Assembly (NCBI GenBank): GCA_964539395.1
Contig: CAZIIU010000019.1
Span: 3,642 to 67,641, forward strand
Reading direction: 5' to 3'
Length of the DNA: 64,000 nucleotides
Origin: M55B112 sp964539395
Lineage (GTDB): Bacteria > Bacteroidota > Bacteroidia > Bacteroidales > GCA-2748055
Position 1 is the first letter of the stretch, and every line of letters begins with the position of its first letter. The position numbers were made by a program, and so were the translations under genes. The notes beneath the pieces were generated by a model. The model had not been told where the DNA came from, ran no database searches, and saw only the letters and a program-made list of their open reading frames with translations. Below are positions 35,698-44,412 of this stretch, piece by piece.

Positions 35698-36180
35698 ATG
35701 CAAAGTAACAATGATCAAAAATGGCAGACAGGTATCCTTATTGCCCTGCGCTTCCTTATAGGATGGCACCTCCTTTATGAAGGACTTTATAAACTGATGA
35801 ACCCCGAATGGTCGTCGATTGGATTTCTGGCGGAAGCGAAATGGATCCTTTCAGGATTCGCCGATTGGATCATCGCCAACAGCGGTGTGCTGAATGTTGT
35901 GGATGCACTGAACACCTGGGGACTAATCGCCATCGGACTAGGACTGATTCTAGGTCTGTTTACACGGATCGCGGCATTCGCCGGCACAGGCCTGCTTTTA
36001 CTCTACTATTTTATGAACCCCCCCTTTATCGGCATGGGAGCCTCAATACCGCTGGAAGGTAACTACCTGATTGTAAACAAAACACTGATCGAGGCTGTGA
36101 CAATACTGCTGTTTGCACTTTTCCCCGCTTCAAAATGCTACGGGTTGGACAGCCTGATCAATAAACAAAAAAAGAAATAA
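35698..36180 (+). CDS. DoxX-family membrane protein
   Basis: A 160-residue inner-membrane protein with four helices, DoxX/DoxD-like: LRFLIGWHLLYEGLYKLMNP at the N-terminus, then GLIAIGLGLILGLFTRIAAFAGTG and TLIEAVTILLFALFP. DoxX proteins are linked to thiosulfate:quinone oxidoreductase subunits or to oxidative-stress complexes, but most Bacteroidota copies are uncharacterised. It is the first of three + strand genes and ends 5 bases before the Gfo/Idh/MocA gene. The combination with an exported oxidoreductase suggests a membrane redox partner, which is inference. Confidence 0.82.
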   Translation: MQSNNDQKWQTGILIALRFLIGWHLLYEGLYKLMNPEWSSIGFLAEAKWILSGFADWIIANSGVLNVVDALNTWGLIAIGLGLILGLFTRIAAFAGTGLLLLYYFMNPPFIGMGASIPLEGNYLIVNKTLIEAVTILLFALFPASKCYGLDSLINKQKKK

Positions 36181-36185
36181 AATAT

Positions 36186-37838
36186 ATGGCCTCAGAGATG
36201 AATGATAAAAAGGACAAGAGCGTACAGCCGGAAAACAACAGCAGTACGGATGGAAATATGAGCGGACAAAATCAGAGTAATACCTCTTCTCCCGGAAGAA
36301 GAAAGGTGCTGAAAGCGCTGGCAGGACTACCGGTGTTGGGACTGCTTGGTGTTCAGATACTGAGAAAGACCAACTACGATAACAAACACAGCCTGCAAAA
36401 ACAGATTGTTGATGAACTTGGTATCAGCGACCTTATGGATAGTGTAAAACCTGTAACCACATCTAGCGGAGATACCCTCAGAATTGGAATTATTGGATTC
36501 GGGGTACGTGGTCGCCAGCTTTCGGCAGCCCTCGGATTCATGGAGAAAAGCCAATTCGAAAAAAAGGCGGCTACGGGGTCTCTCGATGCACAAATAAAAA
36601 GTGGAAACCTGAATGTCGCAATCACAGGAATCTGCGACGTATTCGACCAGCATGCTGAACGTGGACTGGAGATTGCGCAGCACGATATATTCACCGGTGG
36701 AGATATCGCCAAAAAACACCCTGTAAAAAGATACAGGACCTACCAGGATATGCTGGCAGACAAGAACATTGATGCGGTTATTATCTCCCCACCAGATCAC
36801 CACCATGCCCAGATGACAATCGATGCAGCAAAAGCGGGAAAGCACATTTACGCTGAAAAAGCAATTATCAGGCGCGAAGACGAAATCGAACCTCTTTATA
36901 ATGCAGTCAAAAGCAGCGACAAGGTGTTTCAGATGGGCCACCAGATCCCGCAAAACTCAATGTTCCAGCAAGCCAAAGAGATTCTTGATCGCGGTATGCT
37001 CGGAAAGATATCCCTCATCGAGACTACTACCAACCGCAATTCTGAGGAGGGTGCCTGGATCAGACACCTCGATAAAAATGGCAAACCAAAACCTGGTGAC
37101 GAAAAATCCATCGACTGGAAACAGTGGCTGGGTAACTCACCCGACGTGCCCTTCAGTATCAGGCGGTACTATAGCTGGGCACGTTATTTCGACTATGATA
37201 CCGGATTATTCGGTCAGCTGTTTTCACATGAGTACGATGCGATAAACCAGCTGCTGAGAATAGGAATCCCCGATACTGTGGTAGCCACAGGAGGACAATA
37301 CTACTTTACCGATTTTGGAGATATTCCCGATGTGCTGAATACCAATTTCGAATATCCCTATAAAGGCTTTACACTCACATACAGCGCCAACCTTACATCG
37401 TTAAAATACAGACCACGAACAATTTACGGTCGGGATGCATGGATGACTGTTGGAAATAATTTGAGCGTTACACCCGATGGAGACTCCGAGAAATACCGGG
37501 ATATGATCAAACGCGGACTGGTGAACCCTTCAGCACCCATGATTGAAATAAGCAGAAGATTCCTTTCCAAAAGCGCCATCGATGCCGTAAGCTCCGCCTC
37601 AACACGCTACTACGAAGACAGGGGGCTCGTCTCAACCAATATCGGAGGCCGTATCTGGAACGTGACCTACCTCCACCTGAAAGAGTGGGTCGACTGTATA
37701 CGCAATGGCGGTACCCCTTCGTCTGATATTGAAAAGGCCTACGAAGAAGGCGTTACCATTGCCATGGCAGACATCTCCTACAGGGAAAAGTGCCGTACAA
37801 AATGGGATCCCGTGCAGAGGAAGATTATTCGGTTATAG
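36186..37838 (+). CDS. Gfo/Idh/MocA-family oxidoreductase, exported
   Basis: A 550-residue NAD(P)-dependent oxidoreductase-type protein. The N-terminus has a polar stretch, then GRRKVLKALAGLPVLGLLG, which looks like a Tat-type or anchor signal. The Rossmann domain starts near residue 97 (LRIGIIGFGVRGRQLSAALG), followed by DAVIISPPDHHHAQMTIDAAKAGKHIYAEK, the family's catalytic EKP-like position reading EKA here, and the C-terminal domain with YDYDTGLFGQLFSHEYDAIN. It is between DoxX (5 bases upstream) and a sulfatase (114 bases downstream). Related proteins act on sugars or sugar acids; the change of the usual Pro after EK to Ala is worth noting. Substrate unknown. Confidence 0.85.
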   Translation: MASEMNDKKDKSVQPENNSSTDGNMSGQNQSNTSSPGRRKVLKALAGLPVLGLLGVQILRKTNYDNKHSLQKQIVDELGISDLMDSVKPVTTSSGDTLRIGIIGFGVRGRQLSAALGFMEKSQFEKKAATGSLDAQIKSGNLNVAITGICDVFDQHAERGLEIAQHDIFTGGDIAKKHPVKRYRTYQDMLADKNIDAVIISPPDHHHAQMTIDAAKAGKHIYAEKAIIRREDEIEPLYNAVKSSDKVFQMGHQIPQNSMFQQAKEILDRGMLGKISLIETTTNRNSEEGAWIRHLDKNGKPKPGDEKSIDWKQWLGNSPDVPFSIRRYYSWARYFDYDTGLFGQLFSHEYDAINQLLRIGIPDTVVATGGQYYFTDFGDIPDVLNTNFEYPYKGFTLTYSANLTSLKYRPRTIYGRDAWMTVGNNLSVTPDGDSEKYRDMIKRGLVNPSAPMIEISRRFLSKSAIDAVSSASTRYYEDRGLVSTNIGGRIWNVTYLHLKEWVDCIRNGGTPSSDIEKAYEEGVTIAMADISYREKCRTKWDPVQRKIIRL

Positions 37839-37952
37839 ATTCTGCTTGTCGCAAAGCAGCAGGAAAAACAGAAATCGTGCTCCTCTCCTCAACCAGAATT
37901 TTAAATTAAAATAGTACTAAAGCCTTATAACGCAAACGCATAGTCAAATCAT

Positions 37953-39416
37953 ATGAAAACTATCTCATACACTTTTTTGCTGGTCATGCTGATCGCGGGT
38001 TGCACCCGCAGCAGCAATGAAAAACCGGGCGAGGCCCGAAAACCGAACGTGGTTGTCATATTTATTGATGATCAGGGCTATGGCGATGTTGGTTGTTACG
38101 GTGCTACCGGATGGGAAACTCCTAATATTGACCAAATGGCTGCCAATGGCATAAAATTCACCAATTTTTACTCCCCTCAGCCGGTCTGCAGTGCATCACG
38201 TGCAGGATTGATGACCGGCTGCTACCCAAACAGAATTGGATTCTCGGGAGCACTCTTTCCGCATCATAAAATAGGGATCAATCAGGAAGAGTACACAATG
38301 GCCGAAATGTATAAAGACCAGGGATACGCGACTGCCTGCTTCGGAAAATGGCACCTGGGATGGCAAAAGGAGTTCCTCCCCCTGCAACATGGTTTCGATG
38401 AATTTACCGGTCTCCCATATTCAAACGACATGTGGCCCCGTGATAATGTAACCGGTGAAAAATTTCCTGAGGGCCACCGGAGGGCAGCTGTTCCCGAATT
38501 ACCTCTGATTGAAGGAAATGAGGTGAAAAGTTACATTACCAGTATGGCCGACCAGGACAAACTCACCACCTTGTATACCGAAAAAGCAGTTGATTTCATC
38601 CGTAGGAATGCGAACCAGCCCTTTTTCCTTTATGTACCACATACCATGGGCCACATCCCACTGGGTGTATCAGAAAAATTCAAGGGAAAGAGTGAACAGG
38701 GCTTTTACGGCGATGTAATGATGGAAATTGACTGGTCGGTTGGAGAAATCATGAATGTTTTAAAAGAGAACGGGATCGAAGATAATACCATCGTTGTCTT
38801 CACAACCGATAATGGACCATGGCTCTGCTTCGGCAACCATGCCGGTTCGTCGGGCGGACTAAGAGAGGGAAAAACCACAAGCTGGGAAGGTGGACAGCGG
38901 GTTCCTTTCATTGTACAATGGCCCGCTAAAATTCCACAAGGAATGGTGTGCAATAAACTGGGCTGTGCCATCGACCTGCTGCCAACATTTGCCACGATCA
39001 CCGGGGGAAACCTGCCGGAAAAGAAAATCGACGGTGTGGATATCAGCTCATTATTTATGGGCGATTTCAGCAATGAGCCGAGAGAGACCATCCTCTACTA
39101 CTACGGGAAGAACAACCTCAATGGAGTACGAAAGGGAAACTGGAAGCTGGTCCTCCCCCACACCTGGCAATCGTACGATACTGAACCGGGAATGAATGGT
39201 CATGGAGGAAAACGCCTTCGAATGACCATTGAAACTCCCGAATTGTACAATATGATGCGGGATCCCGGTGAGCAGTATAACGTTTATAAATACCATCCTG
39301 AAAAAGTTGAGGAGCTGATGAAGGTTGTTGAGCAGGCACGCGCGGAACTCGGCGACCTGAATGTGGGTATTCCTCTGGGCTCCGGTAACCGGGAGTGCGG
39401 AAAACTAATGGAATGA
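37953..39416 (+). CDS. Arylsulfatase-type sulfatase, lipoprotein
   Basis: Exported sulfatase of 487 residues with a lipobox (LIAGC, Cys17). Formylglycine sulfatase (S1) features: NVVVIFIDDQGYGDVGCYG (metal-binding Asp pair), PVCSASRAGLMTG with Cys79 as the residue converted to formylglycine (C-x-A-x-R), GKWHLGWQ, and TTDNGPW for the second metal site. The C-terminal half ends with the usual MRDPGEQYN segment. It would remove sulfate from a glycan or aryl ester in the periplasm or at the surface, and needs an anaerobic or aerobic maturase not seen here. Together with the fucose genes it fits use of sulfated, fucosylated polysaccharide, though the two loci are not adjacent. Confidence 0.92.
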   Translation: MKTISYTFLLVMLIAGCTRSSNEKPGEARKPNVVVIFIDDQGYGDVGCYGATGWETPNIDQMAANGIKFTNFYSPQPVCSASRAGLMTGCYPNRIGFSGALFPHHKIGINQEEYTMAEMYKDQGYATACFGKWHLGWQKEFLPLQHGFDEFTGLPYSNDMWPRDNVTGEKFPEGHRRAAVPELPLIEGNEVKSYITSMADQDKLTTLYTEKAVDFIRRNANQPFFLYVPHTMGHIPLGVSEKFKGKSEQGFYGDVMMEIDWSVGEIMNVLKENGIEDNTIVVFTTDNGPWLCFGNHAGSSGGLREGKTTSWEGGQRVPFIVQWPAKIPQGMVCNKLGCAIDLLPTFATITGGNLPEKKIDGVDISSLFMGDFSNEPRETILYYYGKNNLNGVRKGNWKLVLPHTWQSYDTEPGMNGHGGKRLRMTIETPELYNMMRDPGEQYNVYKYHPEKVEELMKVVEQARAELGDLNVGIPLGSGNRECGKLME

Positions 39417-39475
39417 AAAACTGATACACATCCAAACCGTTCACCTATTCAACAATCAGATATTCTCCCCGAACC

Positions 39476-39641
39476 GAAGAGTCAAGCCCGGTTTCGGCCC
39501 TTCTCACCATCACCAATTCCCCCGGAGCAGATTATGTATACGAAGGGTCAAGTACGGCTGCGGCCCCTCTCACCATCACCAATCCCTCCGGAGCAGATTA
39601 TGTATACGATGGGTCAAGTACGGCTGCGGCCCCTCCCACCA
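39476..39641. repeat. 66-bp tandem repeat, 2.5 copies
   Basis: Copies at 39476-39541 and 39542-39607, and a partial third at 39608-39641. Each begins GA(A/T)G(A/G)GTCAAG and carries CTCACCATCACCAAT and GGAGCAGATTATGTATAC. The period is a multiple of three, but the region follows the sulfatase stop and no gene is credible; the rest of the 402-base gap has no feature I can name. Confidence 0.9.
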
Positions 39642-39818
39642 ACGTTCAGACCGCAATTCTGTGCGTTCACCCGGGTAACCCTCAATATCAGGATGAAGAT
39701 AGTTACCGGTTACCTCTTTTCCCCCGCCTCATGGAATAATAATGCAGTTCGCCGATAGTTTTTTAACTGTTGCCGATTTGCCATTGCCGTATGCAGCACC
39801 GAAATGTAGATTTGCAAT

Positions 39819-40331
39819 ATGATTTGGTACATCCTTATAGCATTTTTTGCCGTTATGTTGCTCTGGATCCTGCTGGGACCTGTGATATTAACGGTTGATA
39901 CATCCAGGAACCTGTACAGATTCCTGCTTCCGGGTATAGTATCTGCAAACGTAACTCCGAAGGCGGGATTTTTCCAGATCCGTTGCTGGGTTCTGTTTAT
40001 ACCCTTCACGATTGATCCGATGAAAATGGGAAAACGCAGCAAACCAAAACAGGAGCAGGTTAAGAAGAAGAAAAGAAGCAGCAGGTCATCTGGCTGGAAA
40101 CTCCTGAAAAAGTTCAGGAATGTTACCAGGGCTATCAGGCTACGCAGGCTTGAACTGGACGTCGACACAGATGATTTCCCGCTTAATGCCTGGCTGGTGC
40201 CGGCTTTCACAGCAGCAAACAGTTACAGGAATATTCAACTGCAGGTAAACTTTGAAGGCAACTTTTTTTTACGCCTGGATGTGAGAACCAGGCTAGCAGC
40301 AATTCTCTGGCAGATGATACCCTGGAGATAG
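39819..40331 (+). CDS. DUF2953-like membrane protein (YtfI-like)
   Basis: A 170-residue protein with an N-terminal membrane helix (MIWYILIAFFAVMLLWILLG), a segment ending IRCWVLFIPFTIDP, a Lys-rich linker (KRSKPKQEQVKKKKRSSR) and a C-terminal part LRRLELDVDTDDFPLNAWLVPAFTAAN resembling DUF2953, which in Firmicutes has the same core. It is upstream of a GerW-family gene (127 bases), the same order as ytfI-ytfJ of Bacillus subtilis. The role in a non-sporulating bacterium is unknown. The family call is moderate because the N-terminal half is short. Confidence 0.65.
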   Translation: MIWYILIAFFAVMLLWILLGPVILTVDTSRNLYRFLLPGIVSANVTPKAGFFQIRCWVLFIPFTIDPMKMGKRSKPKQEQVKKKKRSSRSSGWKLLKKFRNVTRAIRLRRLELDVDTDDFPLNAWLVPAFTAANSYRNIQLQVNFEGNFFLRLDVRTRLAAILWQMIPWR

Positions 40332-40458
40332 TATATACATACTGATGAAACGAACACTAATAGGATAGCATAAGAAATACAGCCAAACATGCAAAGACAA
40401 GCATAATAATCAATAGTTTTTAACTACAAATTAATATTCACTTTAAAAAACAGAAATC

Positions 40459-40860
40459 ATGGAAATTAATGTAGAAGCTTTATTGGACAAAGTATCTGAG
40501 CAGGTTAAATCCCTCGCCAGGACAGAGACAGTATTGGGAGATGAATTCACTCTTGGAGAGTTCATTATTCGTCCCGTGATCAAAATAGGAACCGGATTCG
40601 GCAGTGGAACAGGAACAGGAACCGATCCAAAAACCAGGCAGTCGGGGACAGGCGGCGGCGCTGGTGCCGGCATCGGAGTCTCCCCGGTTGGGTTCCTTGT
40701 TGCCAAAGGAGAGGAGATCTCTTTCATCCCTTCTGATAAAAAATCCGGACTTTCATCCCTTTTTGATAAAATCCCAGACCTGGTCGAGAAGATGGCGGAG
40801 ATGAAAAAAGAGGGAAAAGAAGAAGAGAAAAAGGAGAAAGGAGCTAAAAACGAAAAGTAA
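40459..40860 (+). CDS. GerW/YtfJ-family protein
   Basis: A 133-residue soluble protein resembling the GerW (YtfJ) family: NVEALLDKVSEQVKSLARTETVLGDEFTLGEFIIRPVIKI, a Gly-rich middle (GTGFGSGTGTGTDPK, GTGGGAGAGIGVSPVGFLV) and a charged C-terminus with many Glu/Lys. A Gly-rich segment before the SPxxFLV strand is normal in this family. GerW is needed for spore germination in Bacillus, yet homologues occur in many non-sporulating bacteria. The pairing with an upstream DUF2953-like gene is conserved. A strong terminator follows. Confidence 0.82.
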   Translation: MEINVEALLDKVSEQVKSLARTETVLGDEFTLGEFIIRPVIKIGTGFGSGTGTGTDPKTRQSGTGGGAGAGIGVSPVGFLVAKGEEISFIPSDKKSGLSSLFDKIPDLVEKMAEMKKEGKEEEKKEKGAKNEK

Positions 40861-40886
40861 CAGCCTGTATTTCCTGGTAAACCATC

Positions 40887-40925
40887 AGTCCCTCAATGAA
40901 ATTACTTTCACTGAGGGACTTTTTT
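40887..40925 (+). terminator. Rho-independent terminator after the GerW-family gene
   Basis: Stem AGTCCCTCAATGAAA / TTTCACTGAGGGACT with loop TTAC and a single A-C mismatch, followed by a run of T. It ends the DUF2953-GerW pair on the + strand. Confidence 0.92.
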
Positions 40926-41053
40926 ATGCTTGTCCATCACTCGATCGTACAATGGTTATCCTTCACCCTCAATATAAAAGTACGGCCGGGACAATGCAGT
41001 TGCAAAGCCCCGGCGAAACTTTTTCTTTCCCCTTTTTAATCCGCCAATACGTT

Positions 41054-42601
41054 CTATCTGCGGGATGATCTGCTGCTATTGCGGCTGTCTCCAGAGGAGG
41101 ACCGGGCTGAACTCCTGTTTGCTCCGGAAGAACTGCGCTGAACAGTACTGCTTCGACTACTCCGGCTGCTGCCTGACCTGACAGAAGAACTGCTCTTGCT
41201 GCTGCCTGACCTGACAGACGAACTGCTCTTCCTGTTGCTGCTGCCTGATCTGACAGACGAACTGCTCTTCCTGTTGCTGCTGCCGGACTTAACAGCTGGC
41301 TGCCTGCTGCTACTTCGACTGCTGCTCATAGTCACCGGACTATTGCCTCTGTTACTGCTCCCGGAAACTGTTGTCCTGCTACTGCTTCTGCTACTGCTTC
41401 GCTGTACGGAAGGAGTGCTTTTTCTGGTGCTGGCCGGCTGAACGGCAGATCTGCTGGTGCGGCTGCTCTCTGAAGGCTGTACAGTTACCTTACTGGTGGT
41501 TCTGCTGCTTCTTTGTGTAGTGGAGCGTACTGCCGTTCCGTCCTGCTGTCCCGTCCGTGAACCTGCTGAACGTGTATAGGTGTTCTTCTGTGTGGAGGTG
41601 GTCCGAACTGCACCTGACTGACGATTACTTGTTGTAGCAGTAGATCTCACATTGGCGGAAGCATTTGCAGACCGTTGAACACCCTGGCGGGAGTTCACCG
41701 TTCCTGTCCGGCTGACGCTTCGATCGGTAGAAACTGTTGTATGTCTCTTGCTTGTCCTGGTAGCTGCCACCCGGGTATAGTGCTTTTCTCCTGCAACTCG
41801 CTGGTCGGGTCGTGAGTAGGTTTTTGTGTACCGACCCTTATTTACATTTACAATTACGGTAGGACTGTAGACACGAACGTGCGGTCGGTAGTAGGTGATA
41901 TAATGCCTGCTACGGTAGCGGTTACAGTGTCGGTAGTGCCTGTAGTAATGGTCATGCCAGTGATAATGGTAGCCGTAATAATAGTGCCAGTAGTGGGGTC
42001 TCCATGGACGCCAGTACCGGGGATAGTATCCATAATACCAATTTGACCTCCAAACAACATACCCGGGGTGGTATACAAACCTGATGATCGGCCAGGTTGC
42101 GATATCATAATAGGTAGTGGTGACCACATTTACACTTTTTCGGTAGGTCTTACCTGTGTAACCCGGATTGGGTGTTTCAGCATAGATGGGCTCAACGATA
42201 TAATCAGGTCCGTATAGTGCTTCGTCCCCAATCAACTGAACCTGGACGGCACCATTCTGCAGCTTTTCAACTACAAAAACGGCAACATCCTGCTGTTCGT
42301 CGCGATCCAGGGCCGCACGCAGCGCTATATTGTGTATATTCCCATCTGTATAGTCTGAAACTGTTATATAATCTACATAATTATCGCCGTTCAGGTCGAG
42401 GTTGTTTATCGTCGATTCTTTATCATTCAGATTTCGCTCAAACTCTTCCAGGGTCTCCGATTGCTGGAACAGATCCATCACGGCATAGAGGTTCAGATTG
42501 TCTCCCGGTAAACCAAGGTATTCTTCGGGATAGTCCTGGGCAACAACATTCATGGTTGCTGCGACAAAGACTGTTGCTATTATAGTGCGTATTGTTTTCA
42601 T
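41054..42601 (-). CDS. Secreted protein with Tyr/His-rich core and Ser/Arg repeat tail
   Basis: An exported protein of about 515 residues. Signal peptide MKTIRTIIATVFVAATMNVVAQ, which is why I place the start at 42601 rather than 24 bases upstream. Residues about 25-140 form a globular region (GLPGDNLNLYAVMDLFQQSE, with DLNGDNYVDYITVSDYTDGN resembling a calcium-binding loop). A Tyr/His/Trp/Arg-rich stretch follows (YWRPWRPHYWHYYYGYHY). The last 250 residues are Ser/Arg/Thr-rich with 39-base-encoded repeats such as SGSSNRKSSSSVR. It may be a cell-surface or extracellular matrix protein. I do not recognise a family for the globular part. Confidence 0.7.
   Translation of the reverse strand: MKTIRTIIATVFVAATMNVVAQDYPEEYLGLPGDNLNLYAVMDLFQQSETLEEFERNLNDKESTINNLDLNGDNYVDYITVSDYTDGNIHNIALRAALDRDEQQDVAVFVVEKLQNGAVQVQLIGDEALYGPDYIVEPIYAETPNPGYTGKTYRKSVNVVTTTYYDIATWPIIRFVYHPGYVVWRSNWYYGYYPRYWRPWRPHYWHYYYGYHYHWHDHYYRHYRHCNRYRSRHYITYYRPHVRVYSPTVIVNVNKGRYTKTYSRPDQRVAGEKHYTRVAATRTSKRHTTVSTDRSVSRTGTVNSRQGVQRSANASANVRSTATTSNRQSGAVRTTSTQKNTYTRSAGSRTGQQDGTAVRSTTQRSSRTTSKVTVQPSESSRTSRSAVQPASTRKSTPSVQRSSSRSSSRTTVSGSSNRGNSPVTMSSSRSSSRQPAVKSGSSNRKSSSSVRSGSSNRKSSSSVRSGSSKSSSSVRSGSSRSSRSSTVQRSSSGANRSSARSSSGDSRNSSRSSRR
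41150..41300. repeat. 39-bp repeat encoding Ser/Arg tail
   Basis: Within the Ser/Arg-rich gene, 39-base units (CTGACAGACGAACTGCTCTT plus GCTGCTGCCTGA-like) recur around 41170-41300, translating to the repeat SGSSNRKSSSSVR. A wider array of CTGCTGCTT-type triplets extends to about 41400. Confidence 0.75.
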
Positions 42602-42761
42602 GGCATTCACTTTCATTGGTTGCATTTTGTTTAATCAAGGCAAAACCTGTGCCAAAGAAAAAATCAGGGATTTTAGTCTCCGATAAACTTAACAGATAAT
42701 TCAGGTTGATGCAATATGTTTTAGCTATATCCTTGCTTACTTCACACTGTAAAACGGAAAC

Positions 42762-43502
42762 ATGCAAACAGCCACAATATTAAAAGCGCCACAAGAGAGA
42801 AAAGCGCGGCCAGCCTTCCCAAAGGACGACCTGCTTTCACTAAGTATAAAGGAGTGGAATCAAGGTGGATATCTGGAGGAAGAAATGCCCGATATGCTCA
42901 ATCTACTTCCCCCTCCACCTGAAACAGGTTCAGATGAATTTGACCTGGATCTGGATTTATGTACCGTATACAATAAGGTAGATCTATCCCGAAAAGCTCA
43001 GGCAAAGAGAGATGCTATTCTCCAGTTTCCATTAGCCACTGAAGCATTTAATTCGACGATTGGAATGAAGATCAGTTGTGACGTCACTCCAAGTCTTTAC
43101 AAAATCATGCAGAAAACCCGAGTGGACGGGGGCAGGTCGACTGGCAGTACAAAGAGGTTTTATCAACGTCCACGCCCCTTTATGGTAAATGATCTCCCGA
43201 TGCTAACCCCGTGGGAGGAGGAAGTATTAAGACTTGATGGATCCTACCCATCGGGCCATACGGCCATTGGATGGATCTGGGCACTTATCCTGAAGGATTT
43301 ATTCCCCGATCGTGCAACTGTGATACTTAACAGGGGCTACCAGTTCGGTGTCAGCAGAAGCATTTGCAATGTCCATTGGTATAGTGACGTAGTTGCCGGG
43401 TTTAGATGTGGTACCGCGGTCAGAGAAAAGCTCAATACATCCAGTGAATTCCTCACTGACCTTTCGATGGCTCGCAATGAGATTTATCATTTGTCTGTGT
43501 AA
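42762..43502 (+). CDS. Class A (PAP2-type) acid phosphatase
   Basis: A 246-residue protein with all three PAP2/class A motifs: KRFYQRPRPF (KR-x-RP), GSYPSGHTA (PSGH) and SRSICNVHWYSDVVAG (SRxxxxxHxxSD). The opening LLPPPPETGSDEFDLDL is typical of PhoN-like mature enzymes. Members of this family are periplasmic, yet no signal peptide is seen: the N-terminus is MQTATILKAPQERKARP, and a stop codon lies a few codons upstream in frame. So either the signal was lost, or a frameshift or sequence error separates it. It would hydrolyse phosphomonoesters. It is divergent from the Ser/Arg-rich gene. Confidence 0.85.
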   Translation: MQTATILKAPQERKARPAFPKDDLLSLSIKEWNQGGYLEEEMPDMLNLLPPPPETGSDEFDLDLDLCTVYNKVDLSRKAQAKRDAILQFPLATEAFNSTIGMKISCDVTPSLYKIMQKTRVDGGRSTGSTKRFYQRPRPFMVNDLPMLTPWEEEVLRLDGSYPSGHTAIGWIWALILKDLFPDRATVILNRGYQFGVSRSICNVHWYSDVVAGFRCGTAVREKLNTSSEFLTDLSMARNEIYHLSV

Positions 43503-43774
43503 TTCCAAAAAAGATGTTGTGCCCGTCCTCGAATCTCCTCTTCCACCTAATGGGCCAACATAATTGATGAAGAAATTAATTCCTCCCGACTCATGTACTT
43601 CATTAGAATCCACCGGTATTGAAAGGTTTATATTGGCCGCTTCATTTATTGCGCTAAAAATTTCATTGAATGCCGCATATAACTCATCACTGGAAATCTT
43701 CTGTTCTAATTCCGGGTGAAGGGTGAAATCAGAAAATTTCCAAAAAATATGCCAACTGTACGCCAAATGGGGGT
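43503..43774. other. Region between phosphatase and tRNA-Cys, possible gene fragment
   Basis: The minus strand carries an open frame (NEIFSAINEAANINLSIPVD, then ESGGINFFINYVGPLGG) that continues through the phosphatase gene in antisense and starts in the tRNA. It has no recognised family and could be a fragment of a lost gene; I do not call it a CDS. Confidence 0.3.
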
Positions 43775-43816
43775 TAAAAAGAAACCGAACTTCCTTATTA
43801 TCTGAAAGTTCGGTTT
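43775..43816 (-). terminator. Terminator downstream of tRNA-Cys
   Basis: Perfect stem AAACCGAACTT / AAGTTCGGTTT (43782-43816) with a 13-base loop. On the minus strand it is followed by a T-rich run. It lies 5 bases past the tRNA 3' end. On the + strand the stem ends in five T, so it may also work in that direction. Confidence 0.8.
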
Positions 43817-43821
43817 TTACG

Positions 43822-43895
43822 TGGAGGTCGGTAGCGGATTCGAACCGCTGTAACTGGTTTTGCAGACCAGCGCCTAGCCACTCGGCAAACCGACC
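43822..43895 (-). tRNA. tRNA-Cys (GCA)
   Basis: A 74-base cloverleaf on the minus strand: acceptor GGTCGGT/ACCGACC, D arm with GCCGAGTGGCTAGGC, anticodon stem CTGGT/ACCAG around CT-GCA-AA giving anticodon GCA, and T arm GCGGTTCGAATCCGC. CCA is encoded (43822-43824). Confidence 0.96.
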
Positions 43896-43946
43896 ACTCT
43901 CAGAATGCAAATTTAAAAATTTTTTCCGTCAATTTGCCATAACACA

Positions 43947-44204
43947 AACTCCATAGTCATTACAAATCTGTGAATTCCGGGCTAACCAGTAATTCAATTA
44001 AGCATTGTACCTACACAATTAGTTAAAGTCCCGTCTCATTAATAACATCAATCCGTTACTAATATAATTCAGAACTCCATAGTCATTACAAATCTGTGAA
44101 TTCCGGGCTAACCAGTAATTCAATTAAGCATTGTACCTACACAATTAGTTAAAGTCCTGTCTCATTGATAACATCAATACGCTACTAATATAATTCAGAA
44201 CTCC
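43947..44204. repeat. 126-bp direct repeat, two copies
   Basis: Copy 1 is 43947-44072 and copy 2 is 44073-44198; they differ by about four substitutions, and six bases of a third follow (44199-44204). The repeat sits upstream of tRNA-Cys, in a gap of about 500 bases with no gene. Confidence 0.95.
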
Positions 44205-44412
44205 TTCAGCTGTCAATGTTGCTTCTGATAAAACCCCTTAAATTTCCGGATCAAGACCATTGGGTTCTAAAACACTCCTGCTTAAATTATTCAGCATTTC
44301 TTAACAGTTTCATAAGATACACATTCTTATGAGAAACTATATTTACTGCCAGTATAAAACAAAATCCCATTAAATGAATCAACTCTGGTTGTTCGGAGAA
44401 AAAAAACCCAAC

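Noticed and set aside
40604..40690. Gly-rich block in the GerW-family protein as an abnormal insertion
   Set aside because: A Gly-rich segment before the SPxxFLV strand is normal for this family, so it is not reported as an insertion by itself.
43299..43910. 203-residue frame on the minus strand over the phosphatase 3' end and tRNA-Cys
   Set aside because: It starts in the tRNA and ends in antisense to a well-supported gene. Only its middle looks protein-like, so it is recorded as a possible fragment.
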